From Polyodon spathula (Eukaryota > Chordata > Actinopteri > Acipenseriformes > Polyodontidae), in contig NC_054534.1 of NCBI RefSeq assembly GCF_017654505.1, forward strand, positions 43,060,726-43,124,725: a stretch of 64,000 nucleotides of DNA. Reading direction: 5' to 3'. The notes under the pieces were generated by a model. That model did not search any database and had not been told where the DNA came from. It was given only the letters and a program-made list of their open reading frames with translations. A program made the translations under genes and the position numbers. Shown piece by piece: positions 1 to 10,418 of this stretch (its first letter is position 1; each line of letters opens with the position of its first letter).

Positions 1-298
1 ATTGTCTAAGTATGCATTGCACTTCTTATCCGGTGATTGATTTATGTATTTATTTAACTTACTAGTGCACGGACGAAGTTATTAATTTAAGCCATACATT
101 TTTGAGAAGTACCAGTTTATTCAGTGGCCAACAGCAGGTTGCTCTCTCCAGGTACCTAAATCTTGTTTAATATGTTGAAACCTCAGTTCTGTGCTTACAA
201 TATAAGCTGATGGGTTAACCTACGTTTTATACAGTCTCTCTGATGGCTTAATTTATTTTATAATGTCATTATAGGTAGCCCTTTTTAAGGTAACCAAA
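1..298 (+). other. Upstream/5' UTR region of the serpin gene
   Basis: No open frame is supported here. A pyrimidine-poor but usable acceptor (AG at 273-274) lies 24 bases before the serpin start codon, so the coding exon probably begins with a short untranslated stretch at 275. A non-coding first exon and the promoter would then lie in or before this stretch. No convincing TATA box or CpG-rich promoter is visible. Confidence 0.4.
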
Positions 299-992
299 AT
301 GAGGACAACGCTTTATTTGTGCTTATTAGCAGCTCTGCTCTGCAGTGCTGTCCATTGTGACCACCATGGTAAACACCCGAAGCATAAAGATGACCATGAC
401 CATGGCCACCACCAGCAAGGTCATGGCCACCATAGCCACCACGACCATGATGGCCACCACCATCAACGCGATGAGATCCTGTCCCATAAAATTGCAGAGA
501 AGAACGCTGAGTTTGCTTTCAAATTGTATAAACAACTGGCCTCCCAGAAAGACGGGGAATCAAAAAACATCTTCTACTCTCCCCTGAGCATCTCCATGGC
601 TCTTTCAATGTTGTCACTGGGTGCAAAGGGTGCAACACAAAGCCAGATTTTTGAAGGGCTTGGATTCAATGATATGAAGATCAACGAAACCGAAGTGAAT
701 GAAGCCTTTGCGCACCTTTTGAAAATGCTCAACCTGCAGACAGAGCTGGAGCTATCCACAGGAGGTGCGGTCTATGTACATGAGGGCTTCAAGCCGATTC
801 CCCAATTTATAGAGGACATTAAGCAGTTTTATCACTCAGAGGGCTTCACTGTCAACTTTAAAAACACCAGTGAGACAATGGACATAATAAACAAGTATGT
901 GAAGGACAAAACTCATGGCAAAATCACTGACTTAATCAAAGACCTGAGTCCTGAAAGTGTAATGCTTCTAGTCAGCTACATGTTTTTCAAAG
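299..992 (+). CDS. serpina1: Serpin coding exon 1 (signal peptide, His-rich tail, N-terminal serpin fold)
   Basis: The start codon at 299 opens a hydrophobic leader and is the only sensible start. The exon ends at AAAG|GTAAGA with one base of a Gly codon left over. The open frame continues into the intron to 1129, but that tail is not serpin-like. Confidence 0.88.
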
Positions 993-3900
993 GTAAGAGA
1001 TACAAATTCTATGCTCACTATTTAATGTCATGTGGTCTTTTTAGTTTGACAGGTAGAAATGCATACTGTATTAAAATGATATGTATGCACCACATAATAA
1101 AACAGTATTACTACTACTATGACTACTAATAATGAAATACTCTAATAATAATAATAATAATAATAATAATATATATGTAAACCAGTAAAAATAGTCATTT
1201 CAAGTGATCGCTTGAAGGAAAAAACAAAAGCAACTTATCAATGAGATTCTATCTAGAATCTCATTGATAAGAATAGGACTCATCATAAACACAGACAGTA
1301 CTTGTCTTAACCCTTTGACGCCTAGGTAGAATGACCATGTTTGGGCTTGAATATGACCACTTTGTGTTTAGCGCTTGTAGTTTGGCCACCTTACATCAGA
1401 AGTTAAACCCTAGTATATCTATAGAAAGGCCTTTAGTAGCTGTTTCCAATGATATAATATATTTTATTGTGAAATGTATGTTTTTTATATCAACTGCACT
1501 GCCCAAAAAATAATTGAAAAATGTATAATAAGTAATATTTTTTTAAAAATTGCCAATTTGACCCCTTTCCTAGTTAGATATAAAAAAATTATCCACATAT
1601 GAAAGATGCAGAATTTTATGAGGTTTTTAATAAAAAATAAAAAATCAGATTTCAAATATCTTCTACTATTGAGGAGCTACAAGATTTTGTCCAAGCCATG
1701 ATCTATAAGTCTAAATTCTCCAGAAAGTCCTATTTTCAGAACTGGCAGCTATTTTATGAAAGTCGTCCAGACTAAGCAAAATATCACAAAGTACACTGTC
1801 AAATCCTATGTAAAACCTTTTATCATGGTAATGTATGAAAAAAAGGGAAAATTAAGTTGTTTTTATTAAAAATAGTTTTTATTTAAAATGAGAATTTATT
1901 ACCTGTCAAAAATGAACTGCTGGACAAATGAACAGAGTAACTAAACATTTATAGCAACTGTTTCATATAACATCTTACCATACCTGCAAAGAAAAAAAAA
2001 AACAAGATTAAAAACATGAATTCTAACACTGTGGTGGATACCTACTGTGTTTCATTGACAAGCCCAGCTAACTTATCTTGGCTGTCCATTCCTTTTCAAC
2101 CCATCTGCTGCTATCTTTTTTGACGATGTCTGGTACAATCTGTCTCCCACGGAATGATGGTCACTAGTTGCAGTATTAACTCAAACTTTATTATGCATGC
2201 TTTCAAGATGTTTGGTTCAATATTCAAATTCCACATTTTCACTTCTGCCTGAGAACATAAGCACTAATAATCCTTGCTTTATATCAATAGGGAAATGGGA
2301 AAAGCCGTTTGAACCCAATTTCACTCGTGAAGATGTGTTTCATGTGGATGCACAGACAACAGTTCCAGTTCAGATGATGTCCAGAATGGGCATGTTTGAT
2401 GTTTTTTATGATAAAGAGCTGTCCACTCATGTACTGAAGCTCCCATACACTGGAAATGCCTCATTGATGCTCCTCATGCCTCAAAAAGGAATGAAAGACC
2501 TGGAAGAGGCTTGGTGCAAAGAGCATTTTACAAAATGGCATAGAAACGTACAAAGAAGGTAACATTGCAAACCAATGGTCAATATTATTGTCGTTATTAC
2601 TGATAGAATTATTATTTGAAAATTGTTGAGGCATGATATAGCTATAGCCTTGCAGCAGCATCATTTAAAGGGATGTTCCCATATGCATTCAGTTTACCAC
2701 TCTCTTTTGCAATTGATTTTCAATTGTAGACCAGCCATCCAAGTACAGGACTGACAACCCCAACCTTGGCTAATTTTAGTTGTATCAGGCTCAGTTTACA
2801 TAACAAGCAGTGAGGTTAAACCTGTTTCGTATAGGAATCATTAGCCACTGAAGCTATAGTTCAAAGCATTAAGAACAACAGAAATAGACTCAGCAAATAA
2901 GTTTAGGAGATGCGAAATGGGTCTCACGAGATGAATATGCTGGAACTTGCCACCATTTTCCCAGGACCTGAATAATAGTGATTAATATCCGGGTAAAATA
3001 AATAAATAAATAAATAAATGAACAAACATTGGCCCACATTTTAAGATTACTCTATAACCAAAAACTGATTTCGCGAGAGGTCCCCAATACAACAACAAAA
3101 ATAAAGATCTCGACATACTAGACAATCAAAGAGGAAAAAATGTCTTCTCCTTATTGAAGAAACAAAACATATAGTAAATAAAAACGGATTTTCATGAAAC
3201 TACATACTTGTATGTATTTATTTATATGAACTACTAGTTACTGCAATGTGTTTGAATTATGTAACGCTTAGTTGGTTAACACTAAGTATATATAAAAGAA
3301 GGTTAACTACAATTGTTTTGTTTAACATGTACTCTGTAACTTGTCCCTTAATGCAGATCTAATGTCTCTATATGGCTGATTTATTTTTCCTAACTTTTTT
3401 ATTTGTAAAACGTTTTCCACACATTAGCGATTACAACAGCAGTATTAATATGTGCCACCATCTAAATCATTCAAGAATCTCAATACAAAAAGTTACAGAG
3501 GAGCTGTACATCACACCTGCAAACAACTAATGATGATAATACAATACACTAACTTTTATGAAAATGTACAGTAGGTTAAATACAGATTAATTCAATTAAT
3601 CAATGAAATCACTACAACATTATTAATGCTTGTGCTCAATTTGTTTTTATTTAACAGACGATGGCTAGTTATTCTGCCCAAATTTTCAATTTCTGCAACC
3701 TGTTCACTTCAAAATGTACTGTCTGAGATGGGCATTACGGATGTGTTTAGTAACACAGCAGACCTGTCAGGAATAAGTGAAGAGGTGAAGCTGAAAGTAT
3801 CTAAGGTAATAAAGTGTTGCTATACTAGTCTTTAAAATAGTACTTGCATGACAATATTTTACAACATTGATGTTTCTTGAATTCCTCATTATCTGCTGAA

Positions 3901-4354
3901 AATGCATCTTTATATTTTATAAGTTCACAAGTCATCATGGCATTGAACATTTTAAATGCATTCTGTAAACATATATATCCAAGATTGCCCAACAAAATAC
4001 AGCATTATGGAAGTATGGTGCATAATGTATCTATTAAGTTTTGAGGACTGATCACATAGGCGATTGTGACGCTATTTTTTTGTGTATAAACATGTACAGA
4101 AACATAGCTGTTTCAATACTAATCTGCGTAATAAAACACCTGACTTCATTGTTTCTTTGCAGATTGTTCACAGTGCAGCGATAGACATTGATGAGAAGGG
4201 AACCGAGGCAGCGGCCGGCACTGGTATTGAAATAATGCCCCTCTCAATGCCTCCGACATTGAAATTCAACAGGCCTTTCCTGCTTGTGATTAGCAACCAC
4301 AATACCAACAGCATACTTTTCATGGGAAAAATAGTCAATCCGTCTGAAAAATAA
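299..4354 (+). CDS. serpina1: Secreted serpin, alpha-1-antitrypsin-like (clade A), four coding exons
   Basis: The joined exons 299-992, 2291-2558, 3658-3805 and 4163-4354 total 1302 bases and give 433 aa plus stop. All junctions are GT/AG and phases agree (1, 2, 0). Coding-exon sizes fit the clade-A serpin pattern; the third is 148 bases. Residues 1-20 form a signal peptide ending SAVHC. Residues 21-59 are a His-rich tail (17 His in 39). From about residue 62 the serpin fold follows, with FYSPLSISMALSMLSLGAKG, then FKGKWEKPF across the first junction. The C-terminal exon has the hinge and reactive loop GTEAAAGTGIEIMPLSMPP and the end motif FNRPFLL...FMGKIVNP. Small-residue hinge amino acids suggest an active inhibitor. 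Aligned with alpha-1-antitrypsin, P1-P1' is Leu397-Ser398, which favours chymotrypsin-like targets (inference). Four N-glycosylation sequons (NETE, NTSE, NFTR, NASL) are visible. The exact paralogue within clade A is uncertain. Confidence 0.88.
1144..1172. repeat. (TAA)n microsatellite in serpin intron 1
   Basis: About nine AAT/TAA units are followed by a short AT run. Confidence 0.85.
1234..1271. repeat. Perfect 38-bp hairpin (two 18-base arms, 2-base loop)
   Basis: The arm CTTATCAATGAGATTCTA is followed by TC and then its exact reverse complement. A second near-palindrome (CAAGTGATCGCTTG) lies about 20 bases upstream. The structure is too short and its loop too tight for a microRNA precursor. 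It may be the core of a small inverted-repeat element. Confidence 0.85.
1307..1330 (+). mobile_element. piggyBac-like terminus fragment
   Basis: TTAACCCTTTGACGCC begins with the TTAA target that piggyBac elements duplicate, followed by a CCCTTTGACGCC-type end. I see no opposite terminus nearby, so this is either an eroded end or chance. The following bases to about 1570 are AT-rich and uninformative. Confidence 0.3.
1331..2290 (+). other. Serpin intron 1, remainder
   Basis: AT-rich sequence without a supported gene; short frames here have no recognisable domain. The intron ends at ATCAATAG|GG. Confidence 0.7.
2291..2558 (+). CDS. serpina1: Serpin coding exon 2
   Basis: A 268-base exon completes the FKGKW motif and encodes the breach/shutter region, with FYDKELSTHVLKLPYTG and ASLMLLMPQKGMKDLEEA. 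It ends AGAAG|GTAACA. The two leftover bases AG join the A of the next exon to give Arg. Confidence 0.87.
2559..3657 (+). other. Serpin intron 2
   Basis: AT-rich intron with a short (AATA)n run near 2996-3020. No element or gene recognised. Acceptor TTTAACAG at 3650-3657. Confidence 0.8.
3658..3805 (+). CDS. serpina1: Serpin coding exon 3 (148 bp)
   Basis: It encodes RRWLVILPKFSISATCSLQN (first codon split) and then GITDVFSNTADLSGISEE, the standard serpin helix/strand region before the reactive loop. It ends in phase 0 at TCTAAG|GTAATA. Confidence 0.88.
4163..4354 (+). CDS. serpina1: Serpin coding exon 4 (reactive loop and C-terminus)
   Basis: Acceptor TTTGCAG. It encodes IDEKGTEAAAGTG, the loop, and the C-terminal strand, with stop TAA at 4352-4354. 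The P1 Leu codon CTC is at 4241-4243 and P1' Ser follows. Confidence 0.9.
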   Translation: MVHSAAIDIDEKGTEAAAGTGIEIMPLSMPPTLKFNRPFLLVISNHNTNSILFMGKIVNPSEK

Positions 4355-4355
4355 A
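4350..4355 (+). promoter_or_regulatory. AATAAA polyadenylation signal overlapping the serpin stop codon
   Basis: AATAAA overlaps the TAA stop. If used, the 3' UTR would be only some 10-30 bases. I see no second canonical AATAAA in the next 100 bases; GATATTAAAA near 4427 is a weak alternative. Confidence 0.45.
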
Positions 4356-4559
4356 ACTGTTGTCATATTCTGTCAAATCACTAAAACTGTATTCTGATTT
4401 TTTTGTGTGTTGATTCCTGGAAGTGATATTAAAAACAGCATTGCATTTATAACTCTGTTGGCCATTGAATATTGTTTTTGCTAGGACTGGGAAAAGCTAG
4501 AGTTGGAATGCTAATTAATTATCATGATGTTATCCATTTGATTGTAAAGGTTGAAATAG

Positions 4560-4745
4560 CTGCCTTATACATATGTCCTCCTTGGTTGGGCCAATGTTGG
4601 GCCACTGCTCTGTAGCCAACACAAGATTGGCTGGTTGGCACAATGATGGTCAATCATCAGCTGCCCAGTGGTTAGCCAACCATACCAACCTATGCTAAAG
4701 CTGGCCCAACATTGTGTACTGTCTGGGTTATATATTTGGCCAGTC
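4560..4745. repeat. GGCCAA/TTGGCC-rich palindromic minisatellite-like block
   Basis: Interspersed TTGGGCCAATGTTGGGCC, GCCAAC, TTGGCTGGTTGG and TGGCCCAACATTG motifs occur on both strands over about 180 bases. This gives a low-complexity, partly self-complementary block just downstream of the serpin. Confidence 0.5.
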
Positions 4746-5763
4746 CCAGTCTTAGTTATTTCCGGTCAAGTAAAAACTGTTAGAAATGCCCCTAAAAGCC
4801 TTAACAATATATTTCTGTGTATTCTGGCAACAAATAAATAAAACAGGATATTATAAATGTGCATTATTATTAGTAGTAGGGCTGCAGTATTTTAAAAACT
4901 GCTGCTTTGACTGGTGTATGTGCACACAGGTATATGTGTGTTTTCAGCGACCCAACCAAGGAGTCACATGAAACATGCTCAGTATACAATACCACACTGC
5001 ATTAGAACAACTAACAAGGCTGAGGTTACATTACAATGAAAACACCCCCACCACACAGTACCCACCCTGCCAGTGCAGCTGTTATTTCACTCTAATTATT
5101 CAAATTAAATTGGGAAAGCTATGATTCCTTCTCTCAGGCTCTCGATTGCTCTTGCCTGAAGGTCGGTTCCCATTGATGGCTGAATCCAAGGGGAACTGAA
5201 CACTGATGGAGAACAAGAAGATATTTTATCCAAAACTGAAAAGCAATACCATTATTTATAATTGGAATGTACAAATAATGACACATAATTGGCAATGGGC
5301 ATGTTTGCAGGCAAAATATTAAGAGGAGGCCAAGCATTAAGTGAGCATGGAGAGAACTGATTCCTCATCCCAAGGTGGTCAGGCTTGAGGCATGATTGCA
5401 AGACAATGTGTGTAAATCCTATGAAACAAAGTTGTGGAAATCATTCATAAAAACAGGCAAATTATTACTTGTCTGAGAAAGGGTCACAAATGTATGCTTA
5501 TAATTTGACAGACTTACCTTGGTCAACAAACTAGAGTACAGTGATCATATGAGCAAACACAAATTAAGGTAACAGCAACAGTAAAGTAAACATGTTCGTC
5601 TTTTGATGAATTTAAAATAAGATAAACCAGGAAGAACAGCCAGGGAAGCGAAGTAATGTGCAAAGATAAATGCATATCTTAAATCTATCTGCAATTATTC
5701 AACATTATATGAATCTAACAAAACTTTTTTTTTTTTTTTTTTTTTTTTTTGAATGACTTACAA
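4746..5763. other. Intergenic, no gene seen
   Basis: AT-rich sequence without a recognisable coding region, except a poly-T tract at 5726-5750. Confidence 0.6.
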
Positions 5764-6399
5764 ACAGGGTTCATACAGGACATGGTAAATAACATTTCAA
5801 TGACTTCCAAGAACTTTTTCAAGGACCAAAATTTTGTTTTCAAAGACATCATTGGCTGATGTAATTAAACAAATATTCTATCATGTACCAAATGCTCTGA
5901 AAACTAAATATTATTAAGTAAGATGTAAAATATAATAGCTTTTAATTACTTAATTTATTTTTGTCTTATATATTACTTAACAAAGGATCAAAGATCATGC
6001 TATGTGGTAAACAGTTTATCAGCACTGTATTTTTGTTTTCATTTTAATAGTGATAGATACTGGTAAGTGAGATGTATGAAACTGTTCTTTAGATCTTATG
6101 ATTTTCTTCACATCTGAATGCTGGTTAACCGACAGCCGCTACACATCCAGAAAGTGGGGATCGCTAAGGTTTCCTCTGAGTTGGGACTTGTTGAGTTTCA
6201 TCAAGCTAAAAGTTTGTTCACAGATACAGGCGATCCTGGACTTACGATGCACAGCACTTACGACTCTTTTGCATTATTACCCTGCTTCGACTTTAAGACA
6301 TCGATATATCTACGACACGACGAGACCTGAGCCATGAGTCATGTGCGCATGCTTGGTGGCCGAACTGCAGTACATGTGGTTACCTTGACTTAGTCTAGC

Positions 6400-6436
<37 letters not shown>

Positions 6437-7872
6437 CGTTAACAATGTCTGATAAGAACAATTGACGCAGAACGAAACCTAAGCTGTGAACTCTGTTACA
6501 TGATGAGAGGCTTAACTTCAGGCGACCATATTTCCTTCTAGGAGTACAACATACACACAGTGAATACGTCATTGGACAGCCCCTAGTCTGTACTTTTACA
6601 CAAGTCAAGTAGGTGTCTGAGTAAAATGCACGTACCCACCGGGCTGAGTGTAAAGAGTTATATAGATATTTGCATGAGTACAATATAATGGGTCATTTTT
6701 GTAAAAAAATATTATCCGGCTGAAGAGTAAGGCACATAATCCCAATTTATAACATTGTTCCTATGGGAAAATGTGCTTCGACTTACAACGCGACTTTCAG
6801 GAACCAATTGTGTCGTATGTGCCTCCAAAAAGAGAGAACATCCTCTGAGCGTGCTTTCTTATTCCTGGGTATTTGTCTGAATATATATATTTGTAGAAGT
6901 CTTGGAGGGAACAGTGCTGTATTTTTCTTTTAAAACCGAGTCACACTGAAGTAGAAAATTGGAGTGAAAATAATGAAAAATAATTTTCACTGGCACAAAA
7001 ATCAGGAAAAAAAGCTCCTGCAAGTCTCTGATGAAAGCAGCATACTCTGCATTTTTTTCACTTGCAGTGCTGCCTCTATTAGTATTAACTTCTGTTCAGC
7101 TTAAAAAGTGAACGAGATTGGAAGCTCTTAGTTGGCATACCAGTAGCTGCAGTTTCTGTTCAAAGGCCTTAACGCTGTTGTTTAGCTGATAAACAAGATG
7201 CCCTTTCCCTTGCAACTGCAAATTCAAAGTATTAAGGAGATTTGTGATGTTGACCAAGAATGCAAGATACAAAAGCCATTTTTTGTCTAAAAATAGTACA
7301 TCTCACCCTTTCTCTTTTTATATTTCTAGCCGGAGGTCAAAAAATCGCTTCAGGACATTCCCTCACTTAACCACCAAATTTCCTGGTGATATCCTTCAAC
7401 ATTGATCTAAACTGCCAGTGATTCAGTGTTTTCGATCTGATGAAATTCATAATTTTAATCATTACTTACATCACCCCATGAAGCCCAATGTATTTTGCAC
7501 ACAGCTGCTCCTGATGCAAAATGCAGTGGTATTTTAGAACTTTCCCTCCACTTTCTTCCACTTTTTGACTAACTAAAGTAGTAAAACCATTCATGCAGCC
7601 AACCATTGACAGTGCCCCGGCAGTTGTAATATCAGCCATCTTTTCCCATGCTACTCCACACTCATCTATTACCCGTGCAACACATTCAACAAATCAACTC
7701 CCTTTGTATGACCATGACGGCTCTGCATGCTAGCCAATGCTTGTGTCACTTCAAAATTTTCATTAACCCCCCTTAAGAAAACCAAAAGCTGACCATATTC
7801 AGATATGCCATTGCTCTCGTCAACAGACATAGAAAACACAGAAAAATCTTTAGCTTTTTTATATGGAACATA
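5764..7872 (-). pseudogene. hAT transposase remnant (GTF2IRD2/ZBED-like), minus strand
   Basis: Read on the minus strand, 7872 down to about 6850 gives FSVFSMSVDES, QLLVFLRGVNENFEVTQALA and KVLKYHCILHQEQLCAKYIG. These are hAT DDE transposase segments of the kind domesticated in GTF2IRD2. After an insertion, the C-terminal dimerisation part resumes at about 6226-6060 with CEQTFSLMKLNKSQLRG. CAGGGTTCATAC at 5765 resembles a hAT terminus and probably marks the 3' end. Several stops and frameshifts are present. The N-terminal BED finger is missing because a CR1 LINE cuts the element near 7873. Confidence 0.72.
6227..6835. mobile_element. Insertion inside the hAT remnant, pogo/Tigger-like MITE
   Basis: This block separates two adjacent parts of the hAT reading frame, so it is a later insertion. 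Its ends and interior carry repeated CGACTTACGATG-like and GACTTACAACGCGAC motifs, typical of pogo/Tigger-type terminal regions. A TA precedes the left edge (6225-6226). It contains a 25-base poly-T tract but no coding region. Boundaries are approximate and the class is inferred from flavour only. Confidence 0.4.
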
Positions 7873-10152
7873 GGGGGGAGGCATGTCTTGATTTAGTCTT
7901 TTCAAATAAAAACTTCTTTACTTCAAATAACGAAGACAGAATAACTAAAACAGAGGTCAGAGAACCACTGGCAAACTCAGACCACGACATGGTCTCATTT
8001 GAAGTGTTTTCTCCGGCGGAGAAACTGCTGCTGGTGTTGGCGGTTTTTAAAACCCCAAAAGTAATGACTAAAGCTAAGGTTTACAATTTTAGAAAAGCAA
8101 ACTATGAAGGTATGAAACAGAGACTAACAAAAGTTGATTGGAATAAAATAGAGAAAACACCCACAGAAGAAGGATGGTTGTTCTTCAAAATGGTTTAATA
8201 GATCAATTAAAAAAAAATATTCAGCAAAAAAAGACACTTTACAGAGCATTAAAAAAGGACCAAAAAGAAAGTATGCAGAAAGAGTACACAAAACTGCAAA
8301 CGCAAGTAAAAAATGAAGTTAGAAAGGCCAAGAGAGAAATAGAAATGAACATTGCTAAGGGGGCTAAAACCAATTCCAAAATGTTTTTCCAATATTACAA
8401 CAGCAAGCGAACATTCAAAGAGGAGATTAAATGTTTAAGAGATACAAATGGCAAAATCATAGATGAAGAAAAAAAAATAGCAAATATATTAAATGATTAC
8501 TTTTCACAAGTTTTTACAAAGGAAGATACGGACAACATGCCCCACATGTCATCCAGTTCCTATCCAGTTTTAAATAACTTTAGCATAACTGAGGCAGAAG
8601 TGTTAAAGGAACTAGGAGCTCTTAAAATAAACAAATCCCCTGGGCCAGAAATCCTCCCAGTATTACTCAAAGAAGTGAAAGAAGTAATTTACAAACCGCT
8701 AACCAAGATCATGCAGCAGTCTCTTGACACAGGGGTGGTACCGACAGACTGGAAAATTGCAAACGTAATACCGATCCACAAAAAGGGAAACAAAACTGAA
8801 CCAGGTAACTACAGACCAGTAAGCCTGACTTCTATTATATGCAAACTTATGGAAACTATAATAAGACCCCAAATGGAAAATTACCTATATGGTAACAGGG
8901 TCCTGGGAGACAGTCAACATGGTTTTAAGAAAGGGAGATCGTGTCTAACTAACTTGCTTGATTTTTTTGAGGATGCAACATCAATAATGGATAATTGCAA
9001 AGCATATGACATAGTTTATTTAGATTTCCAGAAAGCTTTTGACAAAGTACCGCACAAAAGATTCATTCTCAAACTGAATGCAGTTGGGATTCAAGGAAAC
9101 ACATGTATATGGATTAGGGAGTGGTTAACATGTAGAAAACAGAAAGTACTGATTAGAGAAAAAAACTCAGAATGGAGTGTGGTAACGAGTGGTGTACCAC
9201 AGGGATCAGTATTAGGTCCTCTGCTATTCCTAATCTACATTAATGATTTAGATTCTGGTATAGTAAGCAAACTTGTTAAATTTGCAGACAACAGAAAAGT
9301 AGGAGGAGTGGCAAACACTGTTGCAGCAGAAAAGGTCATTCAAAATGATCTAGACAAGATTCAGAACTGGGCAGACACATGGGAAATGACATTTAATAGA
9401 GAAAAGTGTAAGGTACTGCACGCAGGAAATAAAAATGTACATTATAAATATCATATGGGAGATACTGAAATTGGAGAAGGAATCTATGAAAAAGACCTAG
9501 GAGTTTTTGTTGACTCAGAAATGTCTTCATCTAGACAATGTAGGGAAGCTATGAGAAAGGCTAACAAGATGCTCGGATACATTGTGAAAAGTGTTGAATT
9601 TAAATCAAGGGAAGTAATATTAAAACTGTACAATGCACTAGTAAGACTTCGTCTTGAATATTGTGTGCAGTTCTGGTCACCTCGCTATAAAACAGATATT
9701 GCTGCTCTAGAAAGAGTGCAAAGAAGAGCTACCAGAATTATTCCAGGCTTAAAAGGCATGCCATATACAGACAGACTAAAAGAATTGAATCTGTTTAGTC
9801 TTGAACAAAGAAGACTACGTGGCGACCTAATTCAAGCATTAAAAATTCTAAAAGGTACTGACAGTGTCGACCCAAGGGACTTTTTCAGCCTGAAAAAAGA
9901 AACAAGGACCAGGGGTCACAAATGGAGATTAGACAAAGGGGCATTCAGAACAGAAAATAGGAGGCACTTTTTTACACAGAGAATTGTGAGGGTCTGGAAT
10001 CAACTCCCCAGTAATGCTGTTGAAGCTGACACCCTGGGATCCTTCAAGAAGCTGCTTGATGAGATTCTGGGATCAATAAGCTACTAACAACCAAACGAGC
10101 AAGATGGGCTGAATGGCCTCCTCTTGTTTGTAAACTTTCTTATGTTCTTATA
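7873..10152 (+). mobile_element. CR1-like LINE, 5'-truncated, 3' end intact
   Basis: It starts inside the endonuclease C-terminus (EACLDLVFSN, LANSDHDMVSFEV) and runs through the linker, reverse transcriptase and C-terminal domain to the typical 3' tail GAATGGCCTCCTC...TTTCTTATGTTCTTA. 5' truncation with an intact 3' end is what target-primed insertion gives. It interrupts the hAT remnant at 7873. Confidence 0.85.
7876..10087 (+). pseudogene. LINE ORF2 (endonuclease tail plus reverse transcriptase)
   Basis: The part at 8174-10087 is open for 637 aa. It holds RT motifs NYRPVSLTSIICKLME, YLDFQKAFDKVPHK and GVPQGSVLGPLLFLIYINDL. The catalytic box reads FADN where FADD is expected, so activity is very unlikely. 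The upstream endonuclease part (7876-8198) is in another frame. A deletion of about 70 bases near 8189, between AAAATG repeats, joins the two parts when compared with the minus-strand copy at 26-27.9 kb. A short extra stretch (FSPAEKLLLVLAVF) is inserted near 8005. Confidence 0.85.
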
Positions 10153-10418
10153 TATATATTTTTTGCGTATGTTGTTGTTTTGTTGTTTCGAAAAAAATGT
10201 TTTTATGCCTGAGCTCTGTGTTTTGTATGTATATTTCTGTTTCAATAAATTAAATTTCAATAATTAAAAAGACACATAATAAGCTACTTTTTGCTTTGCA
10301 AAATAAATACTAGTAGCCATATTATGTCTGAGCCTTGATGTTTTTTGTATATTCAATACTGCTTATGTTGTTGGCGATTGCAGAATTGTGCAAAGTTTCT
10401 GTGTGTTGTGTTTAACAG
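10153..10418. other. Short gene-free stretch with a ~35-bp imperfect direct repeat
   Basis: TTATGCCTGAGCTCTGTG... at about 10204 recurs imperfectly as TTATGTCTGAGCCTTGATG... at about 10323. No gene is seen. Confidence 0.5.

Noticed and set aside
326..587. Open frames on the minus strand and in another + frame over the serpin His-rich tract
   Set aside because: They are shadows of the CAY-repeat coding sequence. The Met/Val- and Thr/Met-rich products have no homology pattern, and the serpin frame is clearly correct.
1234..1271. MicroRNA hairpin
   Set aside because: The stem is 18 bp with a 2-base loop, far below the length of a Drosha/Dicer substrate.
5134..5337. 67-aa minus-strand frame
   Set aside because: Hydrophobic composition only; no recognisable domain or gene signals.
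8174..10087. The 637-aa open frame as a host gene
   Set aside because: It is a LINE reverse transcriptase with a mutated catalytic box, followed by the LINE 3' tail.
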